A stretch of 64,000 nucleotides of DNA from Conyzicola nivalis_A (lineage in GTDB: Bacteria > Actinomycetota > Actinomycetes > Actinomycetales > Microbacteriaceae): contig NZ_JBEPSJ010000002.1 in NCBI RefSeq assembly GCF_040548875.1, positions 248,001-312,000 on the forward strand, written 5' to 3'. The notes under the pieces were generated by a model that was not told where the DNA came from, made no database searches, and saw only the letters and a program-made list of their open reading frames with translations. The position numbers and the translations under genes were made by a program. Shown here in pieces: positions 17,004 through 24,449 of the stretch; positions within the stretch are counted from its first letter, which is position 1; the number at the start of each line of letters is the position of its first letter.

Positions 17004-18086
17004 CTATTCGATGGTCGCGATGGCGGCTAGCACGCGCTCGGCGGTCGCCGACGAGAGCGGCGCCGACCCGGCATCCGTCGCCGCAGCGGCCTGGCCTTCT
17101 TCATCGGCGACCGACTCGAAGTACTCGCGCACGAGATCGCCCGTCTCGGAGTCGGCGTACTCCTGGCAGGCGATGAGGTAGCTCACGAGCACGAGGGGAT
17201 ACACCCCGGAGGCGGTGCTCGTGCGGTCGATGTTCACCACGATGTCGTTGGGGTTGTCACGGGTGGCGAGCGGCGACGCGTCGATGATCGCCGCGGCGGC
17301 TTCGGCCGAGTAGACGACGAACTCGCCCCCGACCCTGAGCTCGGCGACGTCGAGTTCGCCCGCGCGCGACGCGTCGACGTAGCCGATCGCATTCGTGCCG
17401 TCGGCGACGGCGTTGACGACGCCCGCGTTGCCCTGCGCGGCCTCGCCGCTGAACGGGAAGGCGTCGGCGGGCTCCGTACCCCAGATCTCGGGCTCGTTCT
17501 GGTAGAGGTAGTCGGTGAAGTTCTTCGTCGTGCCCGAATCGTCGGAGCGGTGCACCGCTGTGATCGCGGCGTCGGGCAGCGTGACGCCCTCGTTCAGGGC
17601 CACGAGTGCAGGGTCGTTCCAGCGGGTGATCTGGTTGGAGAAGATGCCGGCGATCGTGGCGGCGTCGAGCCGGAGGGTGTCGACGCCTTCGACGGTGAAG
17701 ACGAGAACGAGCGGCGAGACGTAGACGGGAAAGTTGATGCCCGCGGTGCCGGGCGCGCACGACCCGAAATCGTTCTCCAGCTCGTCGTCACTGAGCGCCG
17801 CGTCGGACCCGGCGAAGTCGACACCACCGGCGATGAACTGCTCGCGGCCGGCACCCGACCCCGAGGGCTCGTAGTTGACGGTCACGCGGGAGTTCGCCCG
17901 CTGGAAGGCGGAGATCCACACATCCTGGGCGGCGGACTGCGCCGAGGAGCCGGCCCCGTCGAGGGTTCCGACCAGGTCGCTGTCGGTCTGACCGGTCTCG
18001 TTGGCGGCGCATCCGGCGAGGAACGATCCGACCACCGCGAGCAGCAGCGCCGCCCTGACCCGCTGGCGTACGATTCTGTTCTTCAC
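17004..18086 (-). CDS. pstS: Phosphate-binding lipoprotein PstS, unlinked to other pst genes
   Basis: A 360-residue phosphate-binding protein. The lipobox SFLAGCAA gives lipidation at about residue 26. GAGSSAQSAAQDVW and YEPSGSGAGREQF form the two phosphate-contacting loops of the PstS family, and DFAGSDAALSDDE the third. GTG 18086 is favoured because an AAGGGG ribosome site lies upstream and the signal peptide begins directly after it. No pstC, pstA or pstB lies nearby, although these are usually adjacent; it may be an accessory PstS feeding a transporter coded elsewhere. Confidence 0.85.
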   Translation of the reverse strand: MKNRIVRQRVRAALLLAVVGSFLAGCAANETGQTDSDLVGTLDGAGSSAQSAAQDVWISAFQRANSRVTVNYEPSGSGAGREQFIAGGVDFAGSDAALSDDELENDFGSCAPGTAGINFPVYVSPLVLVFTVEGVDTLRLDAATIAGIFSNQITRWNDPALVALNEGVTLPDAAITAVHRSDDSGTTKNFTDYLYQNEPEIWGTEPADAFPFSGEAAQGNAGVVNAVADGTNAIGYVDASRAGELDVAELRVGGEFVVYSAEAAAAIIDASPLATRDNPNDIVVNIDRTSTASGVYPLVLVSYLIACQEYADSETGDLVREYFESVADEEGQAAAATDAGSAPLSSATAERVLAAIATIE

Positions 18087-18170
18087 GATGACTGCCCCTT
18101 GCTCCCGCTGCGCGACATGCCAGCACCCTCGACGGTACACGGGCACGCGCGCGAGACGGAATCCGTGAGG

Positions 18171-18572
18171 TCAGCCCTCCGAGAGCCGCACCATGTTGCC
18201 CGACGGGTCGCGGAAGGCGGAGTCGCGCGGGCCCCACGGCTGCTCGATCGGCTCCTGGAGCACCTCGGCCCCGGACTGGCGCGCCCGTTCGAAGGCGGCG
18301 TCGAGATCGTCGGTGCGGAAGACGAGCATGGGCATCATGCCCTTCGCCACGAGCTCTTGGATCGCGTCGCCGTCGGACTGGGAGCGGCCGGCGTGAGGCT
18401 CGCTGAGCACGATCTCGACTCCCGGCTGGTCAGCGCTGCCGAGCGTCACCCAGCGGAACCCGCCGTTCGCCACGTCATTGCGCACCTCGAGCCCGAGTCC
18501 GTCGCGGTAGAAGGCCACAGCCTCGTCGACGTCGTTGACGGTGATGTTCGCGTACTGCAGTGAAATAGTCAT
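18171..18572 (-). CDS. VOC (glyoxalase/bleomycin-resistance fold) protein
   Basis: A 133-residue protein made of two beta-alpha-beta-beta-beta modules. It opens with YANITVNDVDEAVAFYRDGLGLE and ends with PWGPRDSAFRDPSGNMVRLSE, both standard for the vicinal-oxygen-chelate superfamily. The gene starts 9 bp after the AraC-type regulator gene on the same strand, so the two form an operon. The substrate is unknown. Confidence 0.85.
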   Translation of the reverse strand: MTISLQYANITVNDVDEAVAFYRDGLGLEVRNDVANGGFRWVTLGSADQPGVEIVLSEPHAGRSQSDGDAIQELVAKGMMPMLVFRTDDLDAAFERARQSGAEVLQEPIEQPWGPRDSAFRDPSGNMVRLSEG

Positions 18573-18581
18573 ACCGTCACC

Positions 18582-19040
18582 CTAGGAAGCGGCGACCCCG
18601 ACCGCTTCTCGAATCCTGCTCGGCTGGGTTGGCGACGACGGGATCCGATAGAACGGCCGCGTCTGGATCTTGGCGATGCACGCGGGCATCGCCTCGACTG
18701 CGCCGTGCGCGCGAGCCCGGTACGCGCTCGGCGTCTCGCCCACGAGCTCGGTGAAACGCGTGCTGAACGAGCCGAGCGACGTCGCGCCGACCGCCATGCA
18801 CGCGTCGGTCACGCTCATGCCCCCGCGCAGCATCGCCATGGCGCGTTCCACGCGACGGGTCATGAGGTAGCCGTACGGGGTCTCGCCGTACGCGGCCCTG
18901 AACTTTCGCGAGAAGTGAGCGGGCGACATCAGCGCGCGCTGCGCCATCGTGGGCACGTCGAGCGGTCGGGCGTATTCCCGGTCGATGAGGTCGCGTGCCC
19001 GGCGCAGGTGCGCCAGATTCTCGAGCTCGAGCGGGGTCAT
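18582..19040 (-). CDS. AraC-family transcriptional regulator, DNA-binding domain only
   Basis: A 152-residue protein consisting mainly of the double helix-turn-helix of the AraC/XylS family (about residues 8-105: ARPLDVPTMAQRALMSPAHF, then MSVTDACMAVGATSLGSFSTR and the GETPSAYR end). There is no N-terminal effector domain; the C-terminal 45 residues are unassigned. ATG 19040 begins MTPLELENL. Regulator plus VOC protein is a common actinobacterial pair, and the regulator probably controls its neighbour. Confidence 0.85.
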   Translation of the reverse strand: MTPLELENLAHLRRARDLIDREYARPLDVPTMAQRALMSPAHFSRKFRAAYGETPYGYLMTRRVERAMAMLRGGMSVTDACMAVGATSLGSFSTRFTELVGETPSAYRARAHGAVEAMPACIAKIQTRPFYRIPSSPTQPSRIREAVGVAAS

Positions 19041-19068
19041 GGCACGAGGGTACACCCGCGCTCAGGCG

Positions 19069-19293
19069 CTATGCGGTCGGGAATTCGTAGGTCGCGCCGT
19101 TGCCGAAACGCTCGGAGATGGCGAAGTCGAAGTCGGCGTCGCTGATGTCGTAGATGCCGTGAATCGCCGCGTTGTCACGGATGGCCGAGAGCTCGCGCGA
19201 GCGTGAGTAGAACATCGGGTCGGTGGCGAGGATCGAGTAGCCGCCGACGATGAAGTCGACGTTCTTGCGGGTGACGGTAGTGGTGTTAGTCAT
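19069..19293 (-). CDS. Small hypothetical protein, 74 residues
   Basis: A short protein with a polar, Thr-rich start (MTNTTTVTRKNVDF) and an acidic centre (DISDADFDFAISERFG). It has no signal peptide, membrane helix or motif I recognise. Codon use is normal for the window, which supports it as a real gene. It ends 28 bp upstream of the AraC-type gene on the same strand. Confidence 0.55.
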   Translation of the reverse strand: MTNTTTVTRKNVDFIVGGYSILATDPMFYSRSRELSAIRDNAAIHGIYDISDADFDFAISERFGNGATYEFPTA

Positions 19294-19561
19294 GCTGTGG
19301 TGCTTTCGTTTGGTGCGCTGATTCGCAGCGTCATTATGAGGCGGATGCTCCGCTCACGTGGCCCGGGCGGCGTTCGAAACGCGCGTGGAGACCACGAGGA
19401 TTAGCCGATGCTTCGGCGAGGGTGTCACGCTGTCCGGCTGATACCGAGACGGCGGTTCTGATTGAAATCTGAGGTGCGGCCGTGGTGTCAGATCGGCGGC
19501 GGGGGCAGACTTCTCGATGCCCAACTAGGAACAGTACACGACCGCGGCTGAAAGTTCAGGG

Positions 19562-19591
19562 TTGCGCGCTGATCGCCACCACCGCTACGGT
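19562..19591 (+). promoter_or_regulatory. Candidate promoter ahead of a 22-residue ORF
   Basis: TTGCGC and TACGGT are separated by 18 bp. The predicted transcript would start about 28 bases before the GTG of the small ORF at 19625. Confidence 0.4.
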
Positions 19592-19624
19592 GGGCAAACG
19601 CCACTACGACGAAAGGAGCCCGAC

Positions 19625-19693
19625 GTGTTCGACAACGCAAATGCAGACGCATTCAGCATCACCGCCGGCTTCGTCGGCGTCTTCTCCGCCTGA
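19625..19693 (+). CDS. Candidate 22-residue peptide with strong ribosome site
   Basis: GTG at 19625 follows GAAAGGAG with a 6-base spacer, and the ORF ends with TGA at 19691-19693. The peptide begins VFDNANADAF and ends with a hydrophobic stretch, GFVGVFSA. A plausible promoter lies upstream. The flanking DNA (19294-19561 and 19694-19925) holds no other gene that I can support. Length alone cannot distinguish it from chance, so the evidence is the start signals. It could be a leader peptide or a small secreted or membrane-active peptide. Confidence 0.4.
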   Translation: MFDNANADAFSITAGFVGVFSA

Positions 19694-19925
19694 TCGGTAG
19701 CTCTTAACCCACCGGTCCAGACGGTGGTGACGCTCTCGAAGCTCGACCAGGCAGCATCCGCAGCAGTCAGTAGCCGCCTGCCCTCGGTCACCCACCCCGC
19801 ACGAGACGTCTTCCGCGTCCCGTCCCGCCGCATCTCGCGGCCACCCCTCTATTCGGCGACCCCGAACGCTCTTCGGCGCGCTCGTTTTCGCCGTCGAGTA
19901 TTCACGCAAGAAGGAACCAACCACC

Positions 19926-20195
19926 ATGAAAAGCCAACTGGTGACCACAACAGGTCGCCACGAACATCCGCCCCAACCGGTCGCCAGTCACGAGCCGCAC
20001 AGCGTGCGTCGCGTGGGCGTGCTCGACCGGGCCGCCCTGCACATCGGTGTAGCGCTCATCAAGTGGGGACGCCGCCCCGTCAAGATCGACACCCGGGAGC
20101 AGCTCGCGGTCTACGCCGAGGTGCAGAGAGTGCGTCTCGAGCGCGAGCGGGAACGTGACCACTACATGGCCACGCACCTGCCGCGCATCTTCTGA
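19926..20195 (+). CDS. Small hypothetical basic protein, 89 residues
   Basis: ATG 19926 follows AGAAGGAACC. A His/Pro-rich start leads to RVGVLDRAALHIGVALIKWGRRP (about 29-51), a short amphipathic or hydrophobic segment ending in basic residues. A charged Arg/Glu-rich helix (VQRVRLERERERDH) follows. Short proteins with an LDR-ALH-G-ALI-WGRRP core are, from memory, recurrent in Microbacteriaceae, but I know of no assigned function. It may associate with the membrane surface through the amphipathic segment. Confidence 0.6.
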   Translation: MKSQLVTTTGRHEHPPQPVASHEPHSVRRVGVLDRAALHIGVALIKWGRRPVKIDTREQLAVYAEVQRVRLERERERDHYMATHLPRIF

Positions 20196-20216
20196 CCGCA
20201 CTCCCCCGATATCGCA

Positions 20217-20261
20217 CAATTCGCACATCGACGTGCCCTGCGCACACCAAAGTGCGAATTG
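20217..20261. repeat. 10-bp inverted repeat CAATTCGCAC / GTGCGAATTG
   Basis: The arms are perfect and 25 bases apart, between the 89-residue gene and the flavin reductase gene. It could be a terminator stem or a protein-binding site; no T tract follows. Confidence 0.5.
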
Positions 20262-20355
20262 GCGGGCGGGACTATTGGGCATCCCCGGCGCGTTGGGTGG
20301 TGGGGTGGACGTCCGTTGACGTCTGCCTCACCCCCGACTCGTAGGAGCTACTCTC

Positions 20356-20931
20356 TTGACCAAGATCGCCATCATCATCGGCAGCACCCGTCCCGGACGC
20401 AACGGTGCCGCCGTCGCCCAGTGGGTCCTCGAGCAGTCCGCGTCGCGCTCCGACGCAGAGTACGAGCTCGTCGACCTCGCCGACTACCCGCTTCCGCACC
20501 TCGACGAGGCGATGCCGCCGGCGATGGGACAGTACGCGAACGACCACACCAAGAAGTGGGCCGCCAAGATCGCGGAGTTCGACGGCTACATCTTCGTCAC
20601 ACCCGAATACAACCACTCCACCACCGGCGTGCTGAAGAACGCGATCGACTACCTGAGCGCCGAGTGGACCAACAAGGCCGCGGGCTTCGTCGGCTACGGA
20701 GTCGTCGGCGGCGTGCGCGCCGTCGAGCACCTGCGCCTCGTGCTCGCCACGATGCACATGGCCACCGTCGGTTCGCAGGTCGCACTGTCGCTGTTCACCG
20801 ACTTCGAGGCGATGAGTACCTTCACGCCCGGCCCGCAGCACGACGCACCCCTGACGTCGCTGTTCTCTCAGCTCGAGTCATGGTCGGCCGCACTCTCCCC
20901 CCTCAACGCGGTCGAGCCCGCCGCCGCCTGA
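20356..20931 (+). CDS. NADPH-dependent FMN reductase
   Basis: A 191-residue flavodoxin-like reductase. IIGSTRPGRNGAAVAQWV is the phosphate-binding loop for FMN, and FVTPEYNHSTTGVLKNAIDYL is the second conserved flavin contact of the NADPH_dep_FMN_red family, which transfers electrons from NAD(P)H to quinones, azo compounds or free flavin. The start is TTG at 20356 after TAGGAG. It is a single gene closed by a strong hairpin 12 bp after its stop. Confidence 0.9.
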   Translation: MTKIAIIIGSTRPGRNGAAVAQWVLEQSASRSDAEYELVDLADYPLPHLDEAMPPAMGQYANDHTKKWAAKIAEFDGYIFVTPEYNHSTTGVLKNAIDYLSAEWTNKAAGFVGYGVVGGVRAVEHLRLVLATMHMATVGSQVALSLFTDFEAMSTFTPGPQHDAPLTSLFSQLESWSAALSPLNAVEPAAA

Positions 20932-20943
20932 GCACGGACGTAG

Positions 20944-20974
20944 GAGAAGCCGGCGCGATTCGCGCCGGCTTCTC
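20944..20974. terminator. Bidirectional terminator between convergent genes
   Basis: A perfect 14-bp stem, GAGAAGCCGGCGCG paired with CGCGCCGGCTTCTC, with a 3-base loop. It fills the gap between the flavin reductase gene and the convergent 58-residue gene and can serve both. Confidence 0.85.
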
Positions 20975-20986
20975 GTCGTCTGCGGG

Positions 20987-21163
20987 TCACACCTTCACGA
21001 TCCGGTAGCCGTCTTCGGCCAGAGCGCGCGCCATGAAGTCGGCGTACCACGTCGGCCATTCCTCGTCGTAGACGCCGCCGAGTTCCTCGGCCTCGTGCAC
21101 GCCGTGCGCCGTCGCCGCCCGCACCAGGAGGTCGTGAATGAGCTCTTTCGTGGAGTCGTCCAT
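20987..21163 (-). CDS. Small hypothetical protein, 58 residues, paired with VOC gene
   Basis: ATG 21163 begins MDDSTKELIHDLL. The protein is acidic and probably helical, with YDEEWPTWYADFMARALAEDGYRI as its most distinctive stretch. It starts 2 bp after the stop of the VOC gene, so the two are an operon. Similar short proteins sit beside VOC proteins in other actinobacteria (from memory); the function is unknown. Confidence 0.65.
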   Translation of the reverse strand: MDDSTKELIHDLLVRAATAHGVHEAEELGGVYDEEWPTWYADFMARALAEDGYRIVKV

Positions 21164-21165
21164 GA

Positions 21166-21609
21166 TCAGCGCCCCGGCAGACGCTTGACGATCTCCTGCA
21201 GAAACCAGCCGTTGCCGTCCGGGTCCTCGAACGAGACGAACGAACCGTAGTCGGCGCGGTCGGGCGCGGGACCGCTGACCCGGTTCTTTCCGCCGGCGCG
21301 ATGGAAGATGCCGTCGGCGTCGTGCCACACCTCGCTCACCTCGATGCCTCGGCCTGCCAGCTCCGCCCGAGCGGCCACGATGTCGGTCACCACGAGGTGC
21401 AGGTTCTGCACAGATCCGGGTGCCGAGTCGGTGATCCCGCGTCCGAAGATGATCGACATCTCCGATCCCGGTGGAGTGAACTGCACGATGCGCAGTTCCT
21501 CGCTGATGTCGAAATCGGCGTCGAGCCGGAATCCTGCCCTCTCGTAGTAGGCCTTCGACGCGTCGACGTCGGAGACCGGCAGAACCAGCACCTCTAGTTT
21601 CATATCCAT
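21166..21609 (-). CDS. VOC-family protein
   Basis: A 147-residue protein with the paired VOC modules: LEVLVLPVSDVDASKAYYERAGF at the start and SFVSFEDPDGNGWFLQEI at the end. The ATG at 21609 is placed by an AAGGAG site 8 bases upstream; a second in-frame ATG lies two codons later. Family members include dioxygenases, isomerases and resistance proteins; nothing here distinguishes among them. It forms a two-gene unit with the 58-residue gene. Confidence 0.85.
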   Translation of the reverse strand: MDMKLEVLVLPVSDVDASKAYYERAGFRLDADFDISEELRIVQFTPPGSEMSIIFGRGITDSAPGSVQNLHLVVTDIVAARAELAGRGIEVSEVWHDADGIFHRAGGKNRVSGPAPDRADYGSFVSFEDPDGNGWFLQEIVKRLPGR

Positions 21610-21752
21610 GCGACTTGCTCCTTGGTTTCGATTGAGCGGATGATTCGGCTCGAGTGGTCTCCAGTGTCCAGCTGTCGCGCGGCGCACGGAAAGGCCTGCC
21701 TGATCGGGGAGCCGAGCGGCGCGCACCCACACCGATGTGATGGACTCGACCC

Positions 21753-22520
21753 ATGGCATCCGCATATCGCAGCTACGTCGCAGTCGGGGACAGTTTCACC
21801 GAGGGGGTCGGCGACGACACCCCGGACGGCGGCGTTCGCGGCTGGGCCGACCTCGTCGCCGTCGGGCTGGCGCTCGCATCGCCCGAGCCGGTGACCTACG
21901 CGAACCTCGCGATCCGAGGGCTCAAGATCACGCCGATCGTGGGATCGCAGCTCGACGCCGGAATCGCGCTCGGGCCCGAGCTGATCAGCATCAACGGCGG
22001 TGGCAACGACATCATGCGCCCGCGGGTGTCGGTGGCCGCGATCACCGACCAGCTGCTCGGCGCCGTGGAGCGCGCCACCGAGAGCGGGTCGCACGTGCTG
22101 CTCGTGAGCGGGGCCAACCCCACGCGGCACATCCCGCTCGGCCGGCTCGTCGAGTCGCGCGGCAACCAGTTCGCGCGCGGCATCCGCGAACGTCTGCCGA
22201 TGCAGAACACGACGTTCGTCGACAACTGGGCCGACGAAGAGCTGACCGAGCTGCGCTACTGGTCGGCCGACCGACTGCACCTCGGACCGCTCGGGCACGA
22301 GCGCGTCGCCGCGAACGTTCTCGCCGCCCTCGGCGTCGAGCTGCCCGACGACTGGAGCGCCGGCGCGGCCGCGTTCGAACACTCGCAGCGCACGGCTGCC
22401 TACTGGCGGGAGTACGTTCTGCCGTGGATCGGGCGCCGCATCACCGGCCGTTCGTCCGGCGACGGCCGGCTGCCGAAGATCGCTACGCTGCAGCGCGTCG
22501 AGGTGCCGCCCGCCCGCTGA
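21753..22520 (+). CDS. SGNH/GDSL hydrolase
   Basis: A 255-residue esterase or lipase-like enzyme. Block I is VAVGDSFTEGVGD with the nucleophile S14. Block II is YANLAIRG, block III is NGGGNDIM (oxyanion Asn) and block V is ADRLHLGPLGH, which supplies the catalytic Asp and His. There is no signal peptide, so it appears intracellular. A C-terminal extension of about 60 residues rich in aromatic and basic residues is not part of the core fold. The ester substrate is unknown. Confidence 0.9.
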   Translation: MASAYRSYVAVGDSFTEGVGDDTPDGGVRGWADLVAVGLALASPEPVTYANLAIRGLKITPIVGSQLDAGIALGPELISINGGGNDIMRPRVSVAAITDQLLGAVERATESGSHVLLVSGANPTRHIPLGRLVESRGNQFARGIRERLPMQNTTFVDNWADEELTELRYWSADRLHLGPLGHERVAANVLAALGVELPDDWSAGAAAFEHSQRTAAYWREYVLPWIGRRITGRSSGDGRLPKIATLQRVEVPPAR

Positions 22521-22532
22521 CCGGTCGCGACG

Positions 22533-22892
22533 TTACAAAAGGAAGGAGAAGACCAGTGTCGCCGCGCAGATGAGCAGCATGCCGGTCGCGTTGAGAAAGA
22601 GGTTGCGCCCGAAGTCGCGCGCCCTGATGTGCATCGAGATCGCCACGACGAAGTAGAGCACGAGAGCGGCGGTGGTGACAGCGCCGAGGTACGGGACCCA
22701 GACGCCGGCGACGAGACCCAGCACGGCCGCGAACTTCACCGGCGCCATCAGCCGCCAGTAGCGTCTCGGCCAGTGCACGTCGTCCCAGCACTGCGCCACG
22801 AAGGCGACCGGCTTGATGCAGAGCACGCCGTCGACCAGTGTGATGAACGCCAGCACGAGCACCGGCCAGACCGGATCGGGCAGCACGGTCAC
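22533..22892 (-). CDS. DoxX-like small membrane protein
   Basis: A 119-residue protein with four hydrophobic helices (VLVLAFITLVDGVLC; WRLMAPVKFAAVLGLVAGVW; AALVLYFVVAISMHI; LLICAATLVFSFLL). The arrangement fits the DoxX/DoxX_2 group. GTG 22892 shares GTGA with the stop of the upstream hydrolase, indicating translational coupling. It would therefore be under the same TetR-type control. Confidence 0.75.
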   Translation of the reverse strand: MTVLPDPVWPVLVLAFITLVDGVLCIKPVAFVAQCWDDVHWPRRYWRLMAPVKFAAVLGLVAGVWVPYLGAVTTAALVLYFVVAISMHIRARDFGRNLFLNATGMLLICAATLVFSFLL

Positions 22893-23794
22893 GGGGTGCG
22901 CTCCGCCGTCAACAGCACCGAGTCGAGGAAACGCACCTGGTCGCCCAGCACCTTCTCGCGAACCTCCGGCTCGTAGAAGTCGAAGTGCGCCACGTCGTAG
23001 CGCAGCACCCGGCCGAGAGGTGCCTTCTCGCCCAGTTCGCTGGCGGATGCCTCGGGGGACTCCTTGTCGCGCCCGCCGACGCACACGAGCAGCGGCATCC
23101 GCACCCTGCCGGCGACCGCACCCGGCTTGTACCGCATCATCTCGAAGAGGGCCCGCGGTGCCGTGCGGTTCTGCCAGGTCTCGCTCTGCAGCCCGCGGAT
23201 GGTCTGGCTCGCCTCGCTCGACGCCATGACCGCGAGCTCCCCCGCCCCGCCGACCGCCGGGATGTACAACGGCGGCCGGCCGAGCCGCGCCCGCAGCGCG
23301 TCGCGGGTCATCGCCCACAGCAGTCGGCGGTTCGCCGAGGCCGGCCGGCCCTCGACCCTGCGCGGAAACCCGTTGAACGGGATCTGGCTCACGACGGCGG
23401 CCACACGCGGTTCGTCGGCGGCGACGGTGACGACGTGGCCGCCGCCGAGCGAGGTTCCCCAGAGAGCGATCCGGTCTGCGTCGATGTCGTCGCGACCCTT
23501 GAGAAAGCGCAGGGCCGCCGTGATGTCGGCGCGCTGGCCCTCGATCGAGACGAGCTGCCGCGGTTCGCCGTCGCTGCGGCTGAACGACCGGTAGTCGAAG
23601 CTGAGCGCGGCGATCCCGGCCCGTGCGAACGCCTCGGCGGCGGCCACGATCGACGGGGTGTCCTGCGTTCCGGCGAAGCCCGTGCAGAGCACGACGGCCG
23701 GCGACGGGGTGCCCGCGTCGGGCGGCGAGTAGAGCCATCCGCGCAGTGTCACCCCCGCGGATTCGAAGTGCACATCGGTTCGTCCCACAGTCAT
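22889..23794 (-). CDS. Alpha/beta hydrolase (DUF1100/DLH-like)
   Basis: A 301-residue cytosolic hydrolase. The oxyanion region is VVLCTGFAGTQD and the nucleophile elbow is LWGTSLGGGH with S115. CVGGRDKESP provides an acidic loop, and DVAHFDFYEPE carries the likely catalytic His. ATG 23794 is chosen because GGAGGGAG lies just upstream; a longer reading frame would run through the operators. It is divergent from the TetR gene at 23881. Confidence 0.88.
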   Translation of the reverse strand: MTVGRTDVHFESAGVTLRGWLYSPPDAGTPSPAVVLCTGFAGTQDTPSIVAAAEAFARAGIAALSFDYRSFSRSDGEPRQLVSIEGQRADITAALRFLKGRDDIDADRIALWGTSLGGGHVVTVAADEPRVAAVVSQIPFNGFPRRVEGRPASANRRLLWAMTRDALRARLGRPPLYIPAVGGAGELAVMASSEASQTIRGLQSETWQNRTAPRALFEMMRYKPGAVAGRVRMPLLVCVGGRDKESPEASASELGEKAPLGRVLRYDVAHFDFYEPEVREKVLGDQVRFLDSVLLTAERTP

Positions 23795-23815
23795 CCGCCC
23801 GCTCCCTCCATCGAG

Positions 23816-23830
23816 ACCATACGGTATGGT
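23816..23830. promoter_or_regulatory. TetR-type operator, hydrolase side
   Basis: A perfect dyad, ACCATAC-G-GTATGGT, lies in the 86-bp gap between the divergent hydrolase and TetR genes. Confidence 0.72.
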
Positions 23831-23857
23831 ATGTCTACTTTTGCGCGCAATCAACCC

Positions 23858-23871
23858 ATACCGTTTGGTAT
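23858..23871. promoter_or_regulatory. TetR-type operator, regulator side
   Basis: ATACC-GTTT-GGTAT reuses the same half-site 10 bp before the TetR ATG, where it could block transcription or translation start of the regulator gene. Confidence 0.6.
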
Positions 23872-23880
23872 CGTCGCGGG

Positions 23881-24447
23881 ATGAAGGACACCGAGGCCCG
23901 TTGGATCTCCGAGGGGCTCGCTCTGCTGGCCGAGGAGGGTGCGCAGGGGCTGCGCATCGACCGGGTGGCCGCCAGGCTGGGCTTGTCGAAGGGGTCGTTC
24001 CACCACCACTTCGCCGGGGCTCCCGGCTACAAGTCGGCGCTGCTCGAGCACTTCGAGCGCATCTCCGTGGAGTCGCTCGAGGGCGCGATCGCCCGCACCG
24101 ACGGTCAGAACCTGCGCGTTCGGCTCGCCGAGCTCAGCCGGCTGGTGAGTGCGGACGACGCCGGCATCTACTCGCCCCGGCTCGACGTCGCGGTGCGCGC
24201 GTGGGCGTCGTCGGACACGGAGGTCGCGGCCATGCAGGCCCGCATCGACGACGCCCGGCTGGCGGCGCTGCAGGCGGCCTGGCGCCCCTTCGTCGCGACC
24301 GACGGGGAGGCGCACGCGGCCGCCCTGCTCCCCTTTCTCATCGGGGTGGGGGCGACGGCCGTCGTGCCGCCGGTCGCCCCAGACGATCTGCGCGCGGCGT
24401 ACGAGCTGCTGCTGCCCCTCGTGCCCGAGGAGCCGGCGGCGACGTAG
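23881..24447 (+). CDS. TetR-family transcriptional regulator
   Basis: A 188-residue repressor. The N-terminal helix-turn-helix reads LRIDRVAARLGLSKGSFHHHFAG, with the SFHHHF recognition-helix end seen in many TetR proteins. The remainder is a helical ligand domain. The ATG follows the proximal operator by 10 bp without a clear ribosome site, so a leaderless transcript is possible. It probably represses itself and the divergent hydrolase/DoxX pair; the inducer is unknown. The gene ends 2 bp from the convergent Gfo/Idh gene. Confidence 0.9.
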   Translation: MKDTEARWISEGLALLAEEGAQGLRIDRVAARLGLSKGSFHHHFAGAPGYKSALLEHFERISVESLEGAIARTDGQNLRVRLAELSRLVSADDAGIYSPRLDVAVRAWASSDTEVAAMQARIDDARLAALQAAWRPFVATDGEAHAAALLPFLIGVGATAVVPPVAPDDLRAAYELLLPLVPEEPAAT

Positions 24448-24449
24448 CC

